Notes: a model not told the origin generated them from the letters alone. A DNA stretch of 64,000 nt from Piscibacillus halophilus (GCF_900110685.1 NZ_FOES01000006.1:1-64000); one strand, 5' to 3'. Shown: positions 16,906 to 26,663, counted from the first letter of the stretch. Program-made: numbers and translations.

Positions 16906-17700
16906 TTAAACGTAACACATAGCGGTTGGTTTAGTTGGACTCGTATCTTCTAATGTCAATTGTTCTCCAACGCCAACATCATGTTTCTTCAGAATCTGCT
17001 CAACGCTCATTCTTGCTAAGTCGACCATATTATTATCTTGGCTTAAATGTCCTAAGTAAATATGTTTCGTCTGGTCTCCAATAACATCTAGCATCGCCAC
17101 AGCAGCATCTTCATTCGAAACATGTCCTTTATCACTTAATATTCTACGCTTAATGTTCCAAGGATATCCACCCATTTGCAACATACCGACATCATGGTTT
17201 GATTCAAATAAAATCGCATTGGAATTTTCAACGGTTTTCTTCATCCGTTCGGATACATAACCTGTATCTGTTAACATGGATACTTTTTTACCTTCATGGT
17301 GAAAAATATAAAACATTGGATCCGCAGCATCATGCGAAACTCCAAAACTTTCTATGTCAAGATCACCCAATGTCTTTACGGATTCCATTTCAAAGTGAAA
17401 TTTTTGTTCATTTTGGAGCTTACCGATATGTGGCTCCATCGCTTCCCATGTTTTAGGGTTCGCATAAACTGGTAAGTTGTACTTTCTTGCGACGATTCCT
17501 ACCCCTTTAATATGATCACTATGTTCATGGGTTACCAAAATCCCGTCTAAGTCTTGAGTTTTTACATTCACATCACTGAGTAATTGGTCAATTTTTTTAC
17601 CACTTAAACCCGCATCAACTAATAATTTAGTTTTATTGGTGCCAATATAGAAAGCGTTCCCCGTACTCCCTGATGCTAATACACTAAAATGCAGTGTCAT
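16906..17700 (-). CDS. yycJ: metallo-beta-lactamase-fold protein YycJ/WalJ
   Basis: A 264-residue MBL-fold protein, fifth gene of the walRKHIJ operon. The metal motif is [10 protein letters not shown] near residues 56-65, with further ligands in LTDTGYVS near 142 and the C-terminal GHLSQDNN near 218. It opens with [16 protein letters not shown], typical of this group. WalJ relatives act as nucleases, and loss in B. subtilis and other Gram-positives disturbs the coordination of replication with division or DNA repair. It lies 7 bp after yycI, and its 3' end is followed by htrC. The exact substrate is not established. Confidence 0.93.
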   Translation of the reverse strand: MTLHFSVLASGSTGNAFYIGTNKTKLLVDAGLSGKKIDQLLSDVNVKTQDLDGILVTHEHSDHIKGVGIVARKYNLPVYANPKTWEAMEPHIGKLQNEQKFHFEMESVKTLGDLDIESFGVSHDAADPMFYIFHHEGKKVSMLTDTGYVSERMKKTVENSNAILFESNHDVGMLQMGGYPWNIKRRILSDKGHVSNEDAAVAMLDVIGDQTKHIYLGHLSQDNNMVDLARMSVEQILKKHDVGVGEQLTLEDTSPTKPTAMCYV

Positions 17701-17707
17701 TTATATC

Positions 17708-18631
17708 TCACTCCGATTTTAATTCTTCGATTTCTCTTTTTAAGCTTTCTTTCATGGTTACAACAAATTGTTCTCCATCATGTGAGATGTATTTACCTTC
17801 CATTGCATTTACAAAGAAATGATCCTCATTATTAACAATGACTTCCCATGTAGGGACAAAAACTTGTACACCATCATCTAGAGGAACCAGTGTCTGATAC
17901 CCCATATCTAAAGTCACTTCACTTTGAGAAGGTAGTCCAGCTGTTGTATTCGTCCAAACTTCCCGAATGGCATTAATTGGGTCTATAACCGTTTGTTCTT
18001 CTAACCGATGCTCAAGTTCTTCTAAGAAAGTTTGCCTATACTGTATGGCATCTCCTTCTTCATTTAAAACCACAATGAGGCTTGCAGAATCGTTGAAGTA
18101 AAATGTTCGATCACTTTGCTTTTGGAAAAATAACAAAACATTCTCTTTTTCATAATAATTCCAGTACTGAAAAGAGTCGCCATACAATACTTGAGATTTA
18201 ATCTCTTCAATTGAACCTTTAAAATCATCTTCAAGATCCAAATCTAATGGGGCTAAAAATTCACCAGTAATAACCTCATAGTTTGATTGGTAACCATCTT
18301 GATCAGGTATATCATCTAATGATACAACATCGCCTCCGTTTGAGGTTAACCCAATTAATTGATGGTCTAGGAGTCCTTGTAATATGTCTAAATCCTCTTC
18401 AGATAGTTGATATCGTTGCGCTGATACATAAGCTTCTTTTTGACCTCTTTCTGGCAAGTCATAGGTAATCTCTTGTTCTGCTAGTTGTTCTTCAAAAGTA
18501 GACCTATTTTCAAGTGTATCGTAGTTACTTGCATTTATTTTGTCTAATAGTTCCTGGACTAGGAATAAATTTAAGACTAGGAAGCTTACAATGAATATGG
18601 TTTTAATTTGGCCCCATTGCAATCTATTCAA
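17708..18631 (-). CDS. yycI: WalK regulator YycI
   Basis: A 307-residue bitopic membrane protein: a short inside tail MNRLQWGQIKT, one span (about residues 12-29), then an extracytoplasmic YycI domain. With YycH it contacts the membrane part of WalK and holds its kinase activity down in B. subtilis. Length is close to the 280 residues of the B. subtilis protein. The start ATG overlaps the yycH stop by 8 bp, showing tight coupling. The sequence is poorly conserved, as usual for this protein, so the call rests on topology plus operon place. Confidence 0.9.
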   Translation of the reverse strand: MNRLQWGQIKTIFIVSFLVLNLFLVQELLDKINASNYDTLENRSTFEEQLAEQEITYDLPERGQKEAYVSAQRYQLSEEDLDILQGLLDHQLIGLTSNGGDVVSLDDIPDQDGYQSNYEVITGEFLAPLDLDLEDDFKGSIEEIKSQVLYGDSFQYWNYYEKENVLLFFQKQSDRTFYFNDSASLIVVLNEEGDAIQYRQTFLEELEHRLEEQTVIDPINAIREVWTNTTAGLPSQSEVTLDMGYQTLVPLDDGVQVFVPTWEVIVNNEDHFFVNAMEGKYISHDGEQFVVTMKESLKREIEELKSE

Positions 18632-20012
18632 CCCCTTGATTCATTAACATATCATTAAATTGACTCATTGGTTGCCAAGAACCTTCTAGTTTGATATACC
18701 ACTCAGGTTCTAACGTTATAACTTGAGAAGATGGAGATGTTTTAGCCTTTAGCGTATAACCTAATTTAACTTGTTCGATCGAGTTTAATGTAATTCGTTC
18801 ACTAAGACTTTCTATCGTTTGATAAATAGAATCGCCTGAAGGTAAGACATTTTCTTTAACTGAAATGGCCTCATCCTCAATCAACTTAAATAGTGGCCGT
18901 TTCAATTTATTCAACTCATTGTTTCCCCACACTTGTTCCATGGTAGTGACACCCTTGTCATGATAAACTGGGTAGCCATCATAATACATTCTATATAATA
19001 CTGCGCTTGAAGGTTGTTTTTGTATTTCGTCTAATTGGTAATCGTTTGTCCATCCTAAATGGACATTGGTCAAGTTCACGCTTCGACGTATCATTTCTGT
19101 TGGATTCGACTGTTCCAAATCATTAGATAAAGGATTTATAAATTCCATTTGTTCAGCTTCGTTATTCAATATTTGATACGTTTTTAAAGCTCTTGAACCG
19201 TCTGTATAATGAGTTCTTACATTGGGTGCATTCGTTAATGTCTGACGTACAACTGAAGGGTCTCGGAACAATGCATTGACCATTGTGGCTGCATCGAAGC
19301 TTTCAGTTAACAATGTATATCCATTCATTGCTATTTCTTCTGTAGGTAAATAGATGGTTTGACCCTCTTTAAATTCAAACCCTTTTAAATATACCATGTC
19401 ATCTTGTTGATTAATAAGTTCTTCCAACCGCTGATAAGCACTTGATGACTGAATTTCTCCTACAAGTACATCACTTTCACCTTCTTCATCTGAAACAAAC
19501 GCAACCTTTATTTCTTTTGTGCTATCTTGTAAATGTAGGAATACTTTATTAAATGACTGAGAATAATTTTGATTTTCTGTATTCACAGAATACATATAAT
19601 TGATCATATCCATTGGAATACTAACAGGATATTGAATTTCAATACTTTGGTACTGGTTTTTACTCTCCCATTGTTCAAGTTCGGTTTGTTGCATATATTG
19701 TTCTAACACATAATGGTTAGAAGTCGGTATGGTAAGAGATGAAAAGTCCCAATTTAAAAATTCCTCATAGAAATCCTTCTCATCTTGCTTACTTTCTAAT
19801 CGTTTATGAGTCTGGTAGTCGTGTATAATAATTTGATTAGGAAAAACAACTTCTCGGACTGATTTTTCTTCTCCATCAAGTTTTGACTGAGTTATATATT
19901 CTGTTTGTTCAATAGGTTCAAAATCTGGTTGATAAGTCCAAAGGGCATAGGTTAATAGTAAACTAGATGCGACTAACAGAAATAGGACGACCGATTTAAT
20001 TTGTTCAATCAT
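18624..20012 (-). CDS. yycH: WalK regulator YycH
   Basis: A 462-residue protein with one N-terminal membrane helix (about residues 6-25) and a large extracytoplasmic YycH domain. It forms a complex with YycI and WalK; in B. subtilis it negatively controls the essential WalRK two-component system, while in Staphylococcus it activates it. It lies between walK (four-base overlap) and yycI (eight-base overlap). The region MYYDGYPVYHDKG near residue 345 and EPEWYIKLEGSW near the end are recognisable blocks. No catalytic motif is expected. Confidence 0.92.
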   Translation of the reverse strand: MIEQIKSVVLFLLVASSLLLTYALWTYQPDFEPIEQTEYITQSKLDGEEKSVREVVFPNQIIIHDYQTHKRLESKQDEKDFYEEFLNWDFSSLTIPTSNHYVLEQYMQQTELEQWESKNQYQSIEIQYPVSIPMDMINYMYSVNTENQNYSQSFNKVFLHLQDSTKEIKVAFVSDEEGESDVLVGEIQSSSAYQRLEELINQQDDMVYLKGFEFKEGQTIYLPTEEIAMNGYTLLTESFDAATMVNALFRDPSVVRQTLTNAPNVRTHYTDGSRALKTYQILNNEAEQMEFINPLSNDLEQSNPTEMIRRSVNLTNVHLGWTNDYQLDEIQKQPSSAVLYRMYYDGYPVYHDKGVTTMEQVWGNNELNKLKRPLFKLIEDEAISVKENVLPSGDSIYQTIESLSERITLNSIEQVKLGYTLKAKTSPSSQVITLEPEWYIKLEGSWQPMSQFNDMLMNQGVE

Positions 20013-21850
20013 TTACGATGCCCCCGCTTCTTCTGCATGAGAGGTAATCTAAATGTAATCGTTGTGCCTTCATGTTCTTTACTATTAGCCCAAACCTCTC
20101 CATCATGTGCTTCTATTAACTCTTTAGCTATGGCTAAGCCTAAACCTGTCCCACCTAGTTGTCTTGAACGCGCTTTATCTACTCGATAAAAGCGGTCAAA
20201 AATCTTATCTAAGTTCTTTTCAGGTATTCCTACCCCTTCGTCAGAGATTTTAGTCAATAACTGATGTTTTTCTTCTACTACTTGAACAATAATTTCTCCA
20301 CCTTCTGGAGAATACTTAATAGCATTTGAAATAATATTATCTAGTACTTGAATGATTTTATCTTTATCAATCCAAACATAGTAATTCCGATTAGGAATAT
20401 CTCTTGTAATCGTAATATCTTCTTTTAGATTTAACTCAAAACGATCCACGACATGGTGAATAAAATCGGTATAATTAACTCGTTCTTTGTGTAACTGATA
20501 GTCTTTGTTATCCATTTTTGATAATTGGAGTAAATCATTTACAAGCCTAATCATACGTTCTGTCTCATTTTGTGTGACAGATAAGAATTTAGGGGCGATG
20601 TTCTCATCTTTCCACGTGTTTCCTTCAGTTAAAGCTTCTAAATAGCTTCTCATTGTTGTTAGTGGCGTTCTCAGTTCGTGTGATACATTAGCAACAAAGT
20701 CTCGGCGTTCTCGTTCAATTTTTTCTTGTTCAGTCACATCACTAAGAACTGTAATAATACCGCTCATTTCATTGTTTTCATCTTGGACTTCAGAAAAATT
20801 AGCTCGCACTAATAATAATTGGTCGCCTTCTGATAAATCCAAGATCGTACTTCTCATATCTTTTAAGTCATTAATATCAGAGACATCATCATCGATATCA
20901 ATCAACTCAACTAATGAAGCCCCTTCAGCGGTTCTTTGGTTCATTTTTAATAATCGTTCAGCTGGTGGATTCATAAGAATGACTTGTCCATTTTGATCTG
21001 TTGCAATGACTCCATCAGTCATATTTGTTAAGACTAAACTTAATTTACGCCTCTCACCTTCTGTTGAAGCTTGAGCTATTTTAATTTTATCATTTAATTC
21101 ATTAAACGTTTCGGCTAGTTGCCCAATTTCATCTGTTCCATATACATTAACTTTTTGGGAATAGTCACCCTGCCCCATTACCTTCGCTTGTTTACGCATT
21201 TCAGTAATGGGTTTAGTAATCGTTCTAGCAACCAGTATTCCTAGGAGAGCCGAAACTGTAATAGATAAAACCGTACCATTTGCGAAAATCCGAATGATTT
21301 CATTCATCTGGCCGTATACACTCTCTAACGATGCTTCAAGTCTTATAGCTCCTACGATTTCATCTGAATTTTCACTTTTAAAGATCGGAGATGACACAAC
21401 TAAAGTACGGTGACCATTTTCTCTGTTATACATGATCTTTTCTTCTGTATTACCAGAAAGCGCTTGTTGAATTCGAGTTTCGGTTGTTTTCTTCCCTACA
21501 TTCCCTCGTTCTAAAGGGTTGGTCGTTCCAAGTACGTGGTTATTTGTGTCGATGACTTCGATAACGTTTATTTCATCAGATGTAAAATCATTAATAATCG
21601 TTTGAACATCACTCTCTAATGAAGGAGCTTCCTCTGGCCTTTCACTATCCATCATGAAAGCTTGACTCAAATTATAGGTTAATAACTCGACACGGTCATT
21701 AATCGACTCAGTAAAGTTTTCTTTAAGCTCTGCCTCTAATTGTTGAGCAAAATAGGTCCCTATAACTTGAATCGTAATTAAGATTAGTAAGATGTATACG
21801 GTGATCATTTTTAATTGAATGGATTTAAAAAATCCCCAAAAGGCACGCAT
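20009..21850 (-). CDS. walK: cell-wall sensor histidine kinase WalK
   Basis: A 613-residue kinase, essentially the length of B. subtilis WalK (611). Domains in order: a first membrane span near residues 14-33; an extracellular sensor of about 145 residues; a second span near 180-203; HAMP (ARTITKPITEMRKQA); PAS (NMTDGVIATDQNGQVILMN); HisKA with the phospho-accepting His in VANVSHELRTPLTTMRSY; and HATPase with N box (DNIISNAIKYSPEGG) and G boxes (DEGVGIP, GGTGLGLAI). It phosphorylates WalR in response to cell-wall hydrolysis products at the septum. It follows walR by 7 bp. Confidence 0.97.
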   Translation of the reverse strand: MRAFWGFFKSIQLKMITVYILLILITIQVIGTYFAQQLEAELKENFTESINDRVELLTYNLSQAFMMDSERPEEAPSLESDVQTIINDFTSDEINVIEVIDTNNHVLGTTNPLERGNVGKKTTETRIQQALSGNTEEKIMYNRENGHRTLVVSSPIFKSENSDEIVGAIRLEASLESVYGQMNEIIRIFANGTVLSITVSALLGILVARTITKPITEMRKQAKVMGQGDYSQKVNVYGTDEIGQLAETFNELNDKIKIAQASTEGERRKLSLVLTNMTDGVIATDQNGQVILMNPPAERLLKMNQRTAEGASLVELIDIDDDVSDINDLKDMRSTILDLSEGDQLLLVRANFSEVQDENNEMSGIITVLSDVTEQEKIERERRDFVANVSHELRTPLTTMRSYLEALTEGNTWKDENIAPKFLSVTQNETERMIRLVNDLLQLSKMDNKDYQLHKERVNYTDFIHHVVDRFELNLKEDITITRDIPNRNYYVWIDKDKIIQVLDNIISNAIKYSPEGGEIIVQVVEEKHQLLTKISDEGVGIPEKNLDKIFDRFYRVDKARSRQLGGTGLGLAIAKELIEAHDGEVWANSKEHEGTTITFRLPLMQKKRGHRK

Positions 21851-21857
21851 AAATTAT

Positions 21858-22565
21858 CTACTCCTGTTCAGGGTTCCTCATATAGTACCCGACACCTCTC
21901 CTAGTCACAATCCAATTTGGATTACTTGGGTTCTCTTCAATCTTCTCTCTTAAACGGCGAATCGTAACGTCTACTGTTCTAACGTCACCATAATAGTCAT
22001 AGCCCCAGACCGTTTCTAATAAGTGCTCACGTGTCATCACTTGTTCTAAATGCTTGGCCAAGTATAGGAGTAATTCAAACTCACGGTGAGTTAGATCAAT
22101 CAGTTCTCCATTACGTGTAACTGAATAATTTTCACGGTTAATTTCAAGAGCACCAACTTTTATATTTGGTGTAGAAGACGTGTTTTGATTTTGTTCACTC
22201 GCACTCATACGTCTTAAATTAGCTTTCACCCTTGCAGCGACTTCACGTTTACTAAACGGTTTGGTCACATAGTCGTCTGCTCCAAGTTCAAGCCCTAATA
22301 CTTTATCAATTTCTGAATCTTTAGCAGTTAACATAATAATTGGCATTTGAAAGTCTTTTCTAATTTCACGACAAACTTCCATACCGTCTTTTTCTGGTAG
22401 CATAATATCCAATAATATAATATCTGGTTCTTCTTTTTTCGTTAATTCAATCGCTTCATTGCCATCATTAGCAACGACTACTTCATATCCTTCATTTTCT
22501 AGATTGTATTTTAAAATATCCGCAATTGGTTCTTCATCATCTACTACTAATACTTTATAACTCAT
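21858..22565 (-). CDS. walR: cell-wall response regulator WalR
   Basis: A 236-residue OmpR/PhoB-type regulator that controls autolysins and wall synthesis. The receiver domain shows [10 protein letters not shown], the phosphorylated D53 in [11 protein letters not shown], and KPFSKREV with the conserved Lys. The C-terminal winged helix ends [20 protein letters not shown] and GVGYYMR. I start at the ATG at 22565: GGTAGGTG lies nine bases in front, while the GTG 12 bp upstream has no ribosome site. It is the first gene of the walRKHIJ-htrC operon. Essential in most Firmicutes with low GC content. Confidence 0.98.
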   Translation of the reverse strand: MSYKVLVVDDEEPIADILKYNLENEGYEVVVANDGNEAIELTKKEEPDIILLDIMLPEKDGMEVCREIRKDFQMPIIMLTAKDSEIDKVLGLELGADDYVTKPFSKREVAARVKANLRRMSASEQNQNTSSTPNIKVGALEINRENYSVTRNGELIDLTHREFELLLYLAKHLEQVMTREHLLETVWGYDYYGDVRTVDVTIRRLREKIEENPSNPNWIVTRRGVGYYMRNPEQE

Positions 22566-22692
22566 TACGGTATACACCTACCTTTATTCAGTTAGTTTAC
22601 CTTAAATATTATTCTACAACAAAACAAGTTAAATGTCTTATTTAGCAATGTTTTATTCATATTGTGACTCATTCTCATTTTAAGAAGTAGAA

Positions 22693-22720
22693 AACCTCTA
22701 GCTCACTCAAGCTAGAGGTT
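22693..22720 (-). terminator. terminator of the M23 peptidase gene
   Basis: AACCTCTAGCT (22693-22703) and AGCTAGAGGTT (22710-22720) form a perfect 11-bp stem, followed on the minus strand by TTTTCTACTT. It lies between the M23 gene and walR, so walR needs its own promoter. Confidence 0.8.
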
Positions 22721-22725
22721 TGGTT

Positions 22726-24264
22726 TTAGTAACTTACATAATTAGTTGGATTTACCTGTGAACCATTTTTTATAACTTCAAAGTGTAAGTGTGTTCCAGT
22801 GGAACTACCGGTGCTTCCCATGACACCTATTTGTTGTCCTTGTTTGACTGTTTGACCATTGCTTACACTAATGCTACTTAAATGAGCGTAAACGGTTTTT
22901 AATCCGTTTTTATGATCGATAATAATTTTATTTCCATATGCTCCATCACTGCCTGCAAACGTTACAACACCATTGTCTGCTGCTTTGATTGTTCGATTAC
23001 TTACACCTGAAATATCGATCCCTTTATGGTAACTACCCCAACGAGGCCCCATATGGCTCGTAATAAAACCACCAACAGTTGGTTTCGCTAAAGATCCCGT
23101 TCCTTTTGATGGGACTTCTCTAGTACCTTTTAGAATGATTTCATCTTGAGGTTCTTTAATTACTTCTTCGTCAATCTTTTCTTTCTTAATCACTTCATTA
23201 TTCTTTGTTGTTACACGATAAGTGATTTCCTTAACACCTTTTTTACCTTCTTGGTCAACTTTAGATTCACCTTTATCCAATGTTTTCGTATTCTTAGTTA
23301 CCGTCTTATAGTTAATCGATTCTTCTTCTGATTTTTCTACGGTATAACTGACATTAATAAATGGTTGATCTGCTTCGACTTTAACCTCTTGACCAATCTG
23401 TACGACTGAATCTTCATCTAAATCTGGGTTCATATCAAGCAGTTCTTCATAAGACAAATCATACTTTGATGCAACTTGACTTAGAACCTCACTCTCTTGA
23501 ATGGTATGTACTGTTTCTCCTTTTGTACCGCGTTCAAGCATCTTTTGTAATTGTTCTACAGTTAGTAGTTTAGTAGGGTCAACCCCTTCTTTTACAACTA
23601 TCATATTCTCGGTCAATCCAATATCTAAAACAACTGATCCATCTTCTAAACGGAGTGTCGGTTCTTCTTCATCTTCTTCATCACTTTCTGACTGATTCGC
23701 TTCACCTGAAGGGAGGTGACTTAAAATTGGAGATACGATTTCGTCATCTTCCATTTTTAGAAATTCAATCTCCTGATCCAATTCATCTGGTAGATATTTA
23801 TTGACTACATTATTAATGGCTTTATTCGCAGTTTCTAAATCATTTACATAACCAATCACTTGATCCTTCATTTGAAGCTTAATAGCTGTAGCATTAAATG
23901 TTAAGTTATCTTCTAATTGGTCAAGTACTAAGTCTGCCTCATCACTCGGTGTAAAAACGACTTCACTAATGTAAGTCACTTTTTGTTCTGGCGTTAAGTC
24001 GACACCATCATATTCACTTTCAGCTTCTTCTTCTTTAGTTTCTATAAAACTTTCAACTTCTTCTTTATCCTTGACTGTTCCTACATATTCAGAGTCAACA
24101 TAAACATGATGTACTTCTACAAAACTTTCGTCTAACGAATCGGCATAAACAGTTCCAAAAGCAACTCCCATGCCTAAACAAGTTATAAGCAGCGTCATCT
24201 TTAGAATAGATACATTCCGAAAACGCTTTACGCTATCCTTAAATCTCCCCATTAACTGTTTCAC
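22726..24264 (-). CDS. LysM-G5-M23 peptidoglycan endopeptidase
   Basis: A 512-residue secreted wall hydrolase. Order: membrane anchor or signal (about residues 19-41); a coiled acidic region; LysM near residues 255-305 (ESEVLSQVASKYDLSYEELLDMNP); G5 domain near 315-390 (SYTVEKSEEESINYKTVTKN); and a C-terminal M23 domain with zinc motifs HKGIDISG, VYAHLSSI and GTHLHFEV. It should cut peptide cross-bridges in peptidoglycan. The start is a GTG at 24264 placed eight bases after GGAGG; upstream codons lack support. It sits directly upstream of walR, and two WalR-like boxes lie in its upstream region, so it is a likely member of the WalR regulon. Confidence 0.93.
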   Translation of the reverse strand: MKQLMGRFKDSVKRFRNVSILKMTLLITCLGMGVAFGTVYADSLDESFVEVHHVYVDSEYVGTVKDKEEVESFIETKEEEAESEYDGVDLTPEQKVTYISEVVFTPSDEADLVLDQLEDNLTFNATAIKLQMKDQVIGYVNDLETANKAINNVVNKYLPDELDQEIEFLKMEDDEIVSPILSHLPSGEANQSESDEEDEEEPTLRLEDGSVVLDIGLTENMIVVKEGVDPTKLLTVEQLQKMLERGTKGETVHTIQESEVLSQVASKYDLSYEELLDMNPDLDEDSVVQIGQEVKVEADQPFINVSYTVEKSEEESINYKTVTKNTKTLDKGESKVDQEGKKGVKEITYRVTTKNNEVIKKEKIDEEVIKEPQDEIILKGTREVPSKGTGSLAKPTVGGFITSHMGPRWGSYHKGIDISGVSNRTIKAADNGVVTFAGSDGAYGNKIIIDHKNGLKTVYAHLSSISVSNGQTVKQGQQIGVMGSTGSSTGTHLHFEVIKNGSQVNPTNYVSY

Positions 24265-24377
24265 GACAATATCCTCCAAAATCCACAATCTATCTATTAA
24301 TATATAGTATAAAACTGACACACTTCTCGTATATACATATAAATCTACCATAATAGAATAATTAAAATAAACCTTTG

Positions 24378-24394
24378 TTTACATATTGTAAACA
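24378..24394 (-). promoter_or_regulatory. WalR-like box, proximal
   Basis: On the minus strand TGTTTA-CAATA-TGTAAA matches the WalR consensus TGTWAH-N5-TGTWAH in 11 of 12 positions. The wider TGTTTAC-ATATT-GTAAACA (24376-24394) is a perfect inverted repeat. It lies 114 bp before the M23 start codon. Confidence 0.4.
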
Positions 24395-24500
24395 ACTTGT
24401 ATAGAATCTAGAAAAATCTTGAAATCATAATGATTATAATTCTACTAAAAGCGTAAATATACACTTTTTATTTTTGAAAATTCTGAACTAATGAGCCTTT

Positions 24501-24517
24501 TGTAATCCTTTTGTAAT
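24501..24517 (+). promoter_or_regulatory. WalR-like box, perfect consensus
   Basis: TGTAAT-CCTTT-TGTAAT matches TGTWAH-N5-TGTWAH at all 12 positions, though it is oriented away from the M23 gene and lies 237 bp from its start. Confidence 0.45.
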
Positions 24518-24544
24518 ATAAAATTGTAGAAATCTGACAATAAA

Positions 24545-24569
24545 AGAAAAAACACAGGATCACTGTGTT
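24545..24569 (-). terminator. terminator of the tRNA operon
   Basis: AACACAG (24551-24557) and CTGTGTT (24563-24569) form a stem; TTTTTTCTTTTA follows on the minus strand, 7 bp beyond the tRNA-Phe 3' end. Confidence 0.8.
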
Positions 24570-24575
24570 AATAAA

Positions 24576-24651
<76 letters not shown>

Positions 24652-24728
24652 AAGTATGGATAAATTAAATTGCGAAAATTTCACTCAGAGAAATATACGT
24701 TCTCACAAAGCTACATGCAAAATAAAAA

Positions 24729-24805
24729 TGGCGGTCCGGACGGGACTCGAACCCGCGACCTCCTGCGTGACAGGCAGGCATTCTAACCAACTGAACTACC
24801 GGACC
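24729..24805 (-). tRNA. tRNA-Asp (GTC)
   Basis: 77 nt with encoded CCA. Acceptor stem GGTCCGG/CCGGACC, anticodon loop CTGTCAC with GTC, T arm CGCGGGTTCGAGTCCCG. Discriminator G, the aspartate identity base. Transcribed just ahead of tRNA-Phe. Confidence 0.97.
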
Positions 24806-24912
24806 AATAATTGCGGACAGCGTTAATATTACCAAAAGGTCGTCTCTTTGACAAGCTTCTTTTAAATTTTTCTTTTTAAAAGCTTAAAGTTTAATTATTC
24901 TAATAATTAAAG

Positions 24913-24945
24913 GATCAGCATCTCTTACTGTAAGGGATGCTGATC
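24913..24945 (-). terminator. terminator of purA
   Basis: GATCAGCATC (24913-24922) pairs with GATGCTGATC (24936-24945), 12 bp after the purA stop, followed by TTTAATTATT on the minus strand. Confidence 0.85.
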
Positions 24946-24956
24946 TTACCTTAATA

Positions 24957-26246
24957 TTATGAATAAATTTCGTTTTGAACAATTGTTTGTTCACGGTCTG
25001 GACCAACAGAAAAGATGGATACTCGAACGCCAATAAGCTCTTCAATGCGTTGAATGTATTTCTGAGCGTTTTCAGGAAGTTCATCGTAACTTCTCACTTG
25101 TGTTATATCCTCGTTCCACCCTGGTAATTCTTCATAAATAGGCTGGCAATCCTTCAATTCTTTGGAGCTTGCTGGATAGTATTGAATCACTTCACCATTC
25201 ACTTTGTAACCTACACAAATCTTCAATGTCTCTAAACCGCTTAATACATCCAAGCAATTTAATGATAAATCCGTTAAACCACTTACTCGTTTCGCATGAT
25301 TCACTACCACTGTATCGAACCAACCCACACGTCTTGCACGACCTGTTGTTGTCCCATATTCATGACCGACTCGACGGATTTGTTCCCCAATTTCATCATG
25401 TAATTCAGTTGGAAATGGACCATCACCAACACGAGTTGTATAAGCCTTAGATACACCCACAACTTTATTAATTTTATTAGGACCAATCCCACTTCCTGTC
25501 GCGACACCTGCCGCCGATGTATTCGATGATGTAACATAAGGATATGTTCCTTGATCTATATCTAACATAACCCCTTGAGCACCCTCAAAAAGGATATGTT
25601 GATGATTTTCAATTGCTTTTTCTAATTCTAAAGATGTATCAAGGATATATGGCTTTAAAGCTTCTCCATATTCAAGATACTCTTGTAAAACTTGCTCTGC
25701 ATCTATTGGATCTTGATTATATACCTTCTCAAACCAAATGTTTTTCTCTTCAACTTGTTGATCAATTTTCTCTTTTAACGTATCTGGTTCTAATAGATCC
25801 GCCATTCTAATTCCCATTCGATTAATTTTATCCGAATATGCTGGGCCAATCCCTTTCTTCGTCGTACCGATTTGCTTCTCTTTACCTTTTGACTCTTCTT
25901 GTAATCGATCAAGCTCCATGTGATAAGGCATGATTACATGGGCACGACTGCTAATTCTTAAATGTTCAACAGACATACCGTTTTCTTTAACGTAGTTCAT
26001 TTCTTCTAGTAATTTTTTAGGGTTAATAACCATACCATTACCTAAAATACATACTTTATCAGAATTAAAAATACCTGATGGAATCAAGTGTAATTTATAT
26101 GTTTCATTTTTAAACTGGATTGTATGACCAGCATTGTCTCCACCTTGATAGCGTGCGATGACGTTTGCTTGTCTAGCGAGAAAGTCTGTAATTTTACCTT
26201 TACCTTCATCGCCCCACTGTGTCCCGATTATTACTGCTGTTGTCAT
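24957..26246 (-). CDS. purA: adenylosuccinate synthetase
   Basis: Joins aspartate to IMP using GTP to form adenylosuccinate, the first step from IMP to AMP. The 429-residue protein has the family length. Marks are the N-terminal [14 protein letters not shown] with catalytic Asp13, GGDNAGHTI with His41, the loop [33 protein letters not shown], and [14 protein letters not shown] near residue 298. The ATG is preceded by AGGAGG. The upstream region has a sigma-A promoter and an adjoining PurBox-like sequence, so PurR repression is inferred. Monocistronic. Confidence 0.98.
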   Translation of the reverse strand: MTTAVIIGTQWGDEGKGKITDFLARQANVIARYQGGDNAGHTIQFKNETYKLHLIPSGIFNSDKVCILGNGMVINPKKLLEEMNYVKENGMSVEHLRISSRAHVIMPYHMELDRLQEESKGKEKQIGTTKKGIGPAYSDKINRMGIRMADLLEPDTLKEKIDQQVEEKNIWFEKVYNQDPIDAEQVLQEYLEYGEALKPYILDTSLELEKAIENHQHILFEGAQGVMLDIDQGTYPYVTSSNTSAAGVATGSGIGPNKINKVVGVSKAYTTRVGDGPFPTELHDEIGEQIRRVGHEYGTTTGRARRVGWFDTVVVNHAKRVSGLTDLSLNCLDVLSGLETLKICVGYKVNGEVIQYYPASSKELKDCQPIYEELPGWNEDITQVRSYDELPENAQKYIQRIEELIGVRVSIFSVGPDREQTIVQNEIYS

Positions 26247-26290
26247 ATGAGGACCTCCTAAATATTAAGAAATAACTTAAGCACAAAAAT

Positions 26291-26335
26291 ATTCTATCAG
26301 TAAATGATATAGCAATCAATGAATTTACGAACATT
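26291..26335 (-). promoter_or_regulatory. purA promoter with PurBox-like element
   Basis: On minus: -35 TTGATT (26319-26314), 17 bp, -10 TAGAAT (26296-26291). Abutting it upstream, plus-strand ATTTACGAACATT (26323-26335) matches the PurBox consensus AWWWCCGAACWWT at 12 of 13 positions. The second inverted PurBox expected of PurR sites is weak or absent. Confidence 0.5.
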
Positions 26336-26510
26336 ATTATATCTTTTTGTGTTTTCATACGTGTTTTCCTTTAATACATGATCTCTATTATCCTTTATTA
26401 ATCCCTTATTTTTATACAAACACCTTTTTAATATAAGAAAACCTGTAAGTGATGAGACGGTTTTAACGGGAGAAAAAGTAGAAGAAATCTTTATGTACCA
26501 GAGGGGTTCG
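26336..26510. other. intergenic spacer, nothing recognised
   Basis: AT-rich sequence between the purA control region and the 21-bp array; no reading frame or hairpin of note. Confidence 0.5.
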
Positions 26511-26657
26511 TTTCGCCGATTTGTAAAGACGTTTCGCTAATTTTTAATTAACTCTCGCCAATTTAATTATGATTCTCGCCAAACTTGAAAAAGGTTTCGC
26601 CGATTTCATAGATGGTTTCGCTAAATAAGGCACTTCTTTCGCCAAGTTTATACTTTC
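26511..26657. repeat. seven-unit tandem array of 21-bp degenerate repeats, core TYTCGCYRA
   Basis: Seven consecutive units start at 26511, 26532, 26553, 26574, 26595, 26616 and 26637, each exactly 21 bp with no gap. The first nine bases are TTTCGCCGA, TTTCGCTAA, TCTCGCCAA, TCTCGCCAA, TTTCGCCGA, TTTCGCTAA and TTTCGCCAA. The remaining 12 bases vary freely after a T-rich start. Fixed spacing with conserved core and diverged spacer argues for selection on the cores, at two helical turns. It lies between the dnaC terminator and purA. Confidence 0.85.
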
Positions 26658-26663
26658 TCATAA

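Larger units (their letters stand above)
24265..24575. other. upstream region of the M23 gene
   Basis: No gene in 311 bp. It holds the two WalR-like boxes (24378-24394, 24501-24517) and the tRNA terminator (24545-24569). Confidence 0.6.

Noticed and set aside
26511-26657. CRISPR array
   Set aside because: The 21-bp unit with a 9-bp core and 12-bp spacer is far too short for CRISPR repeats and spacers, and no cas gene is near.
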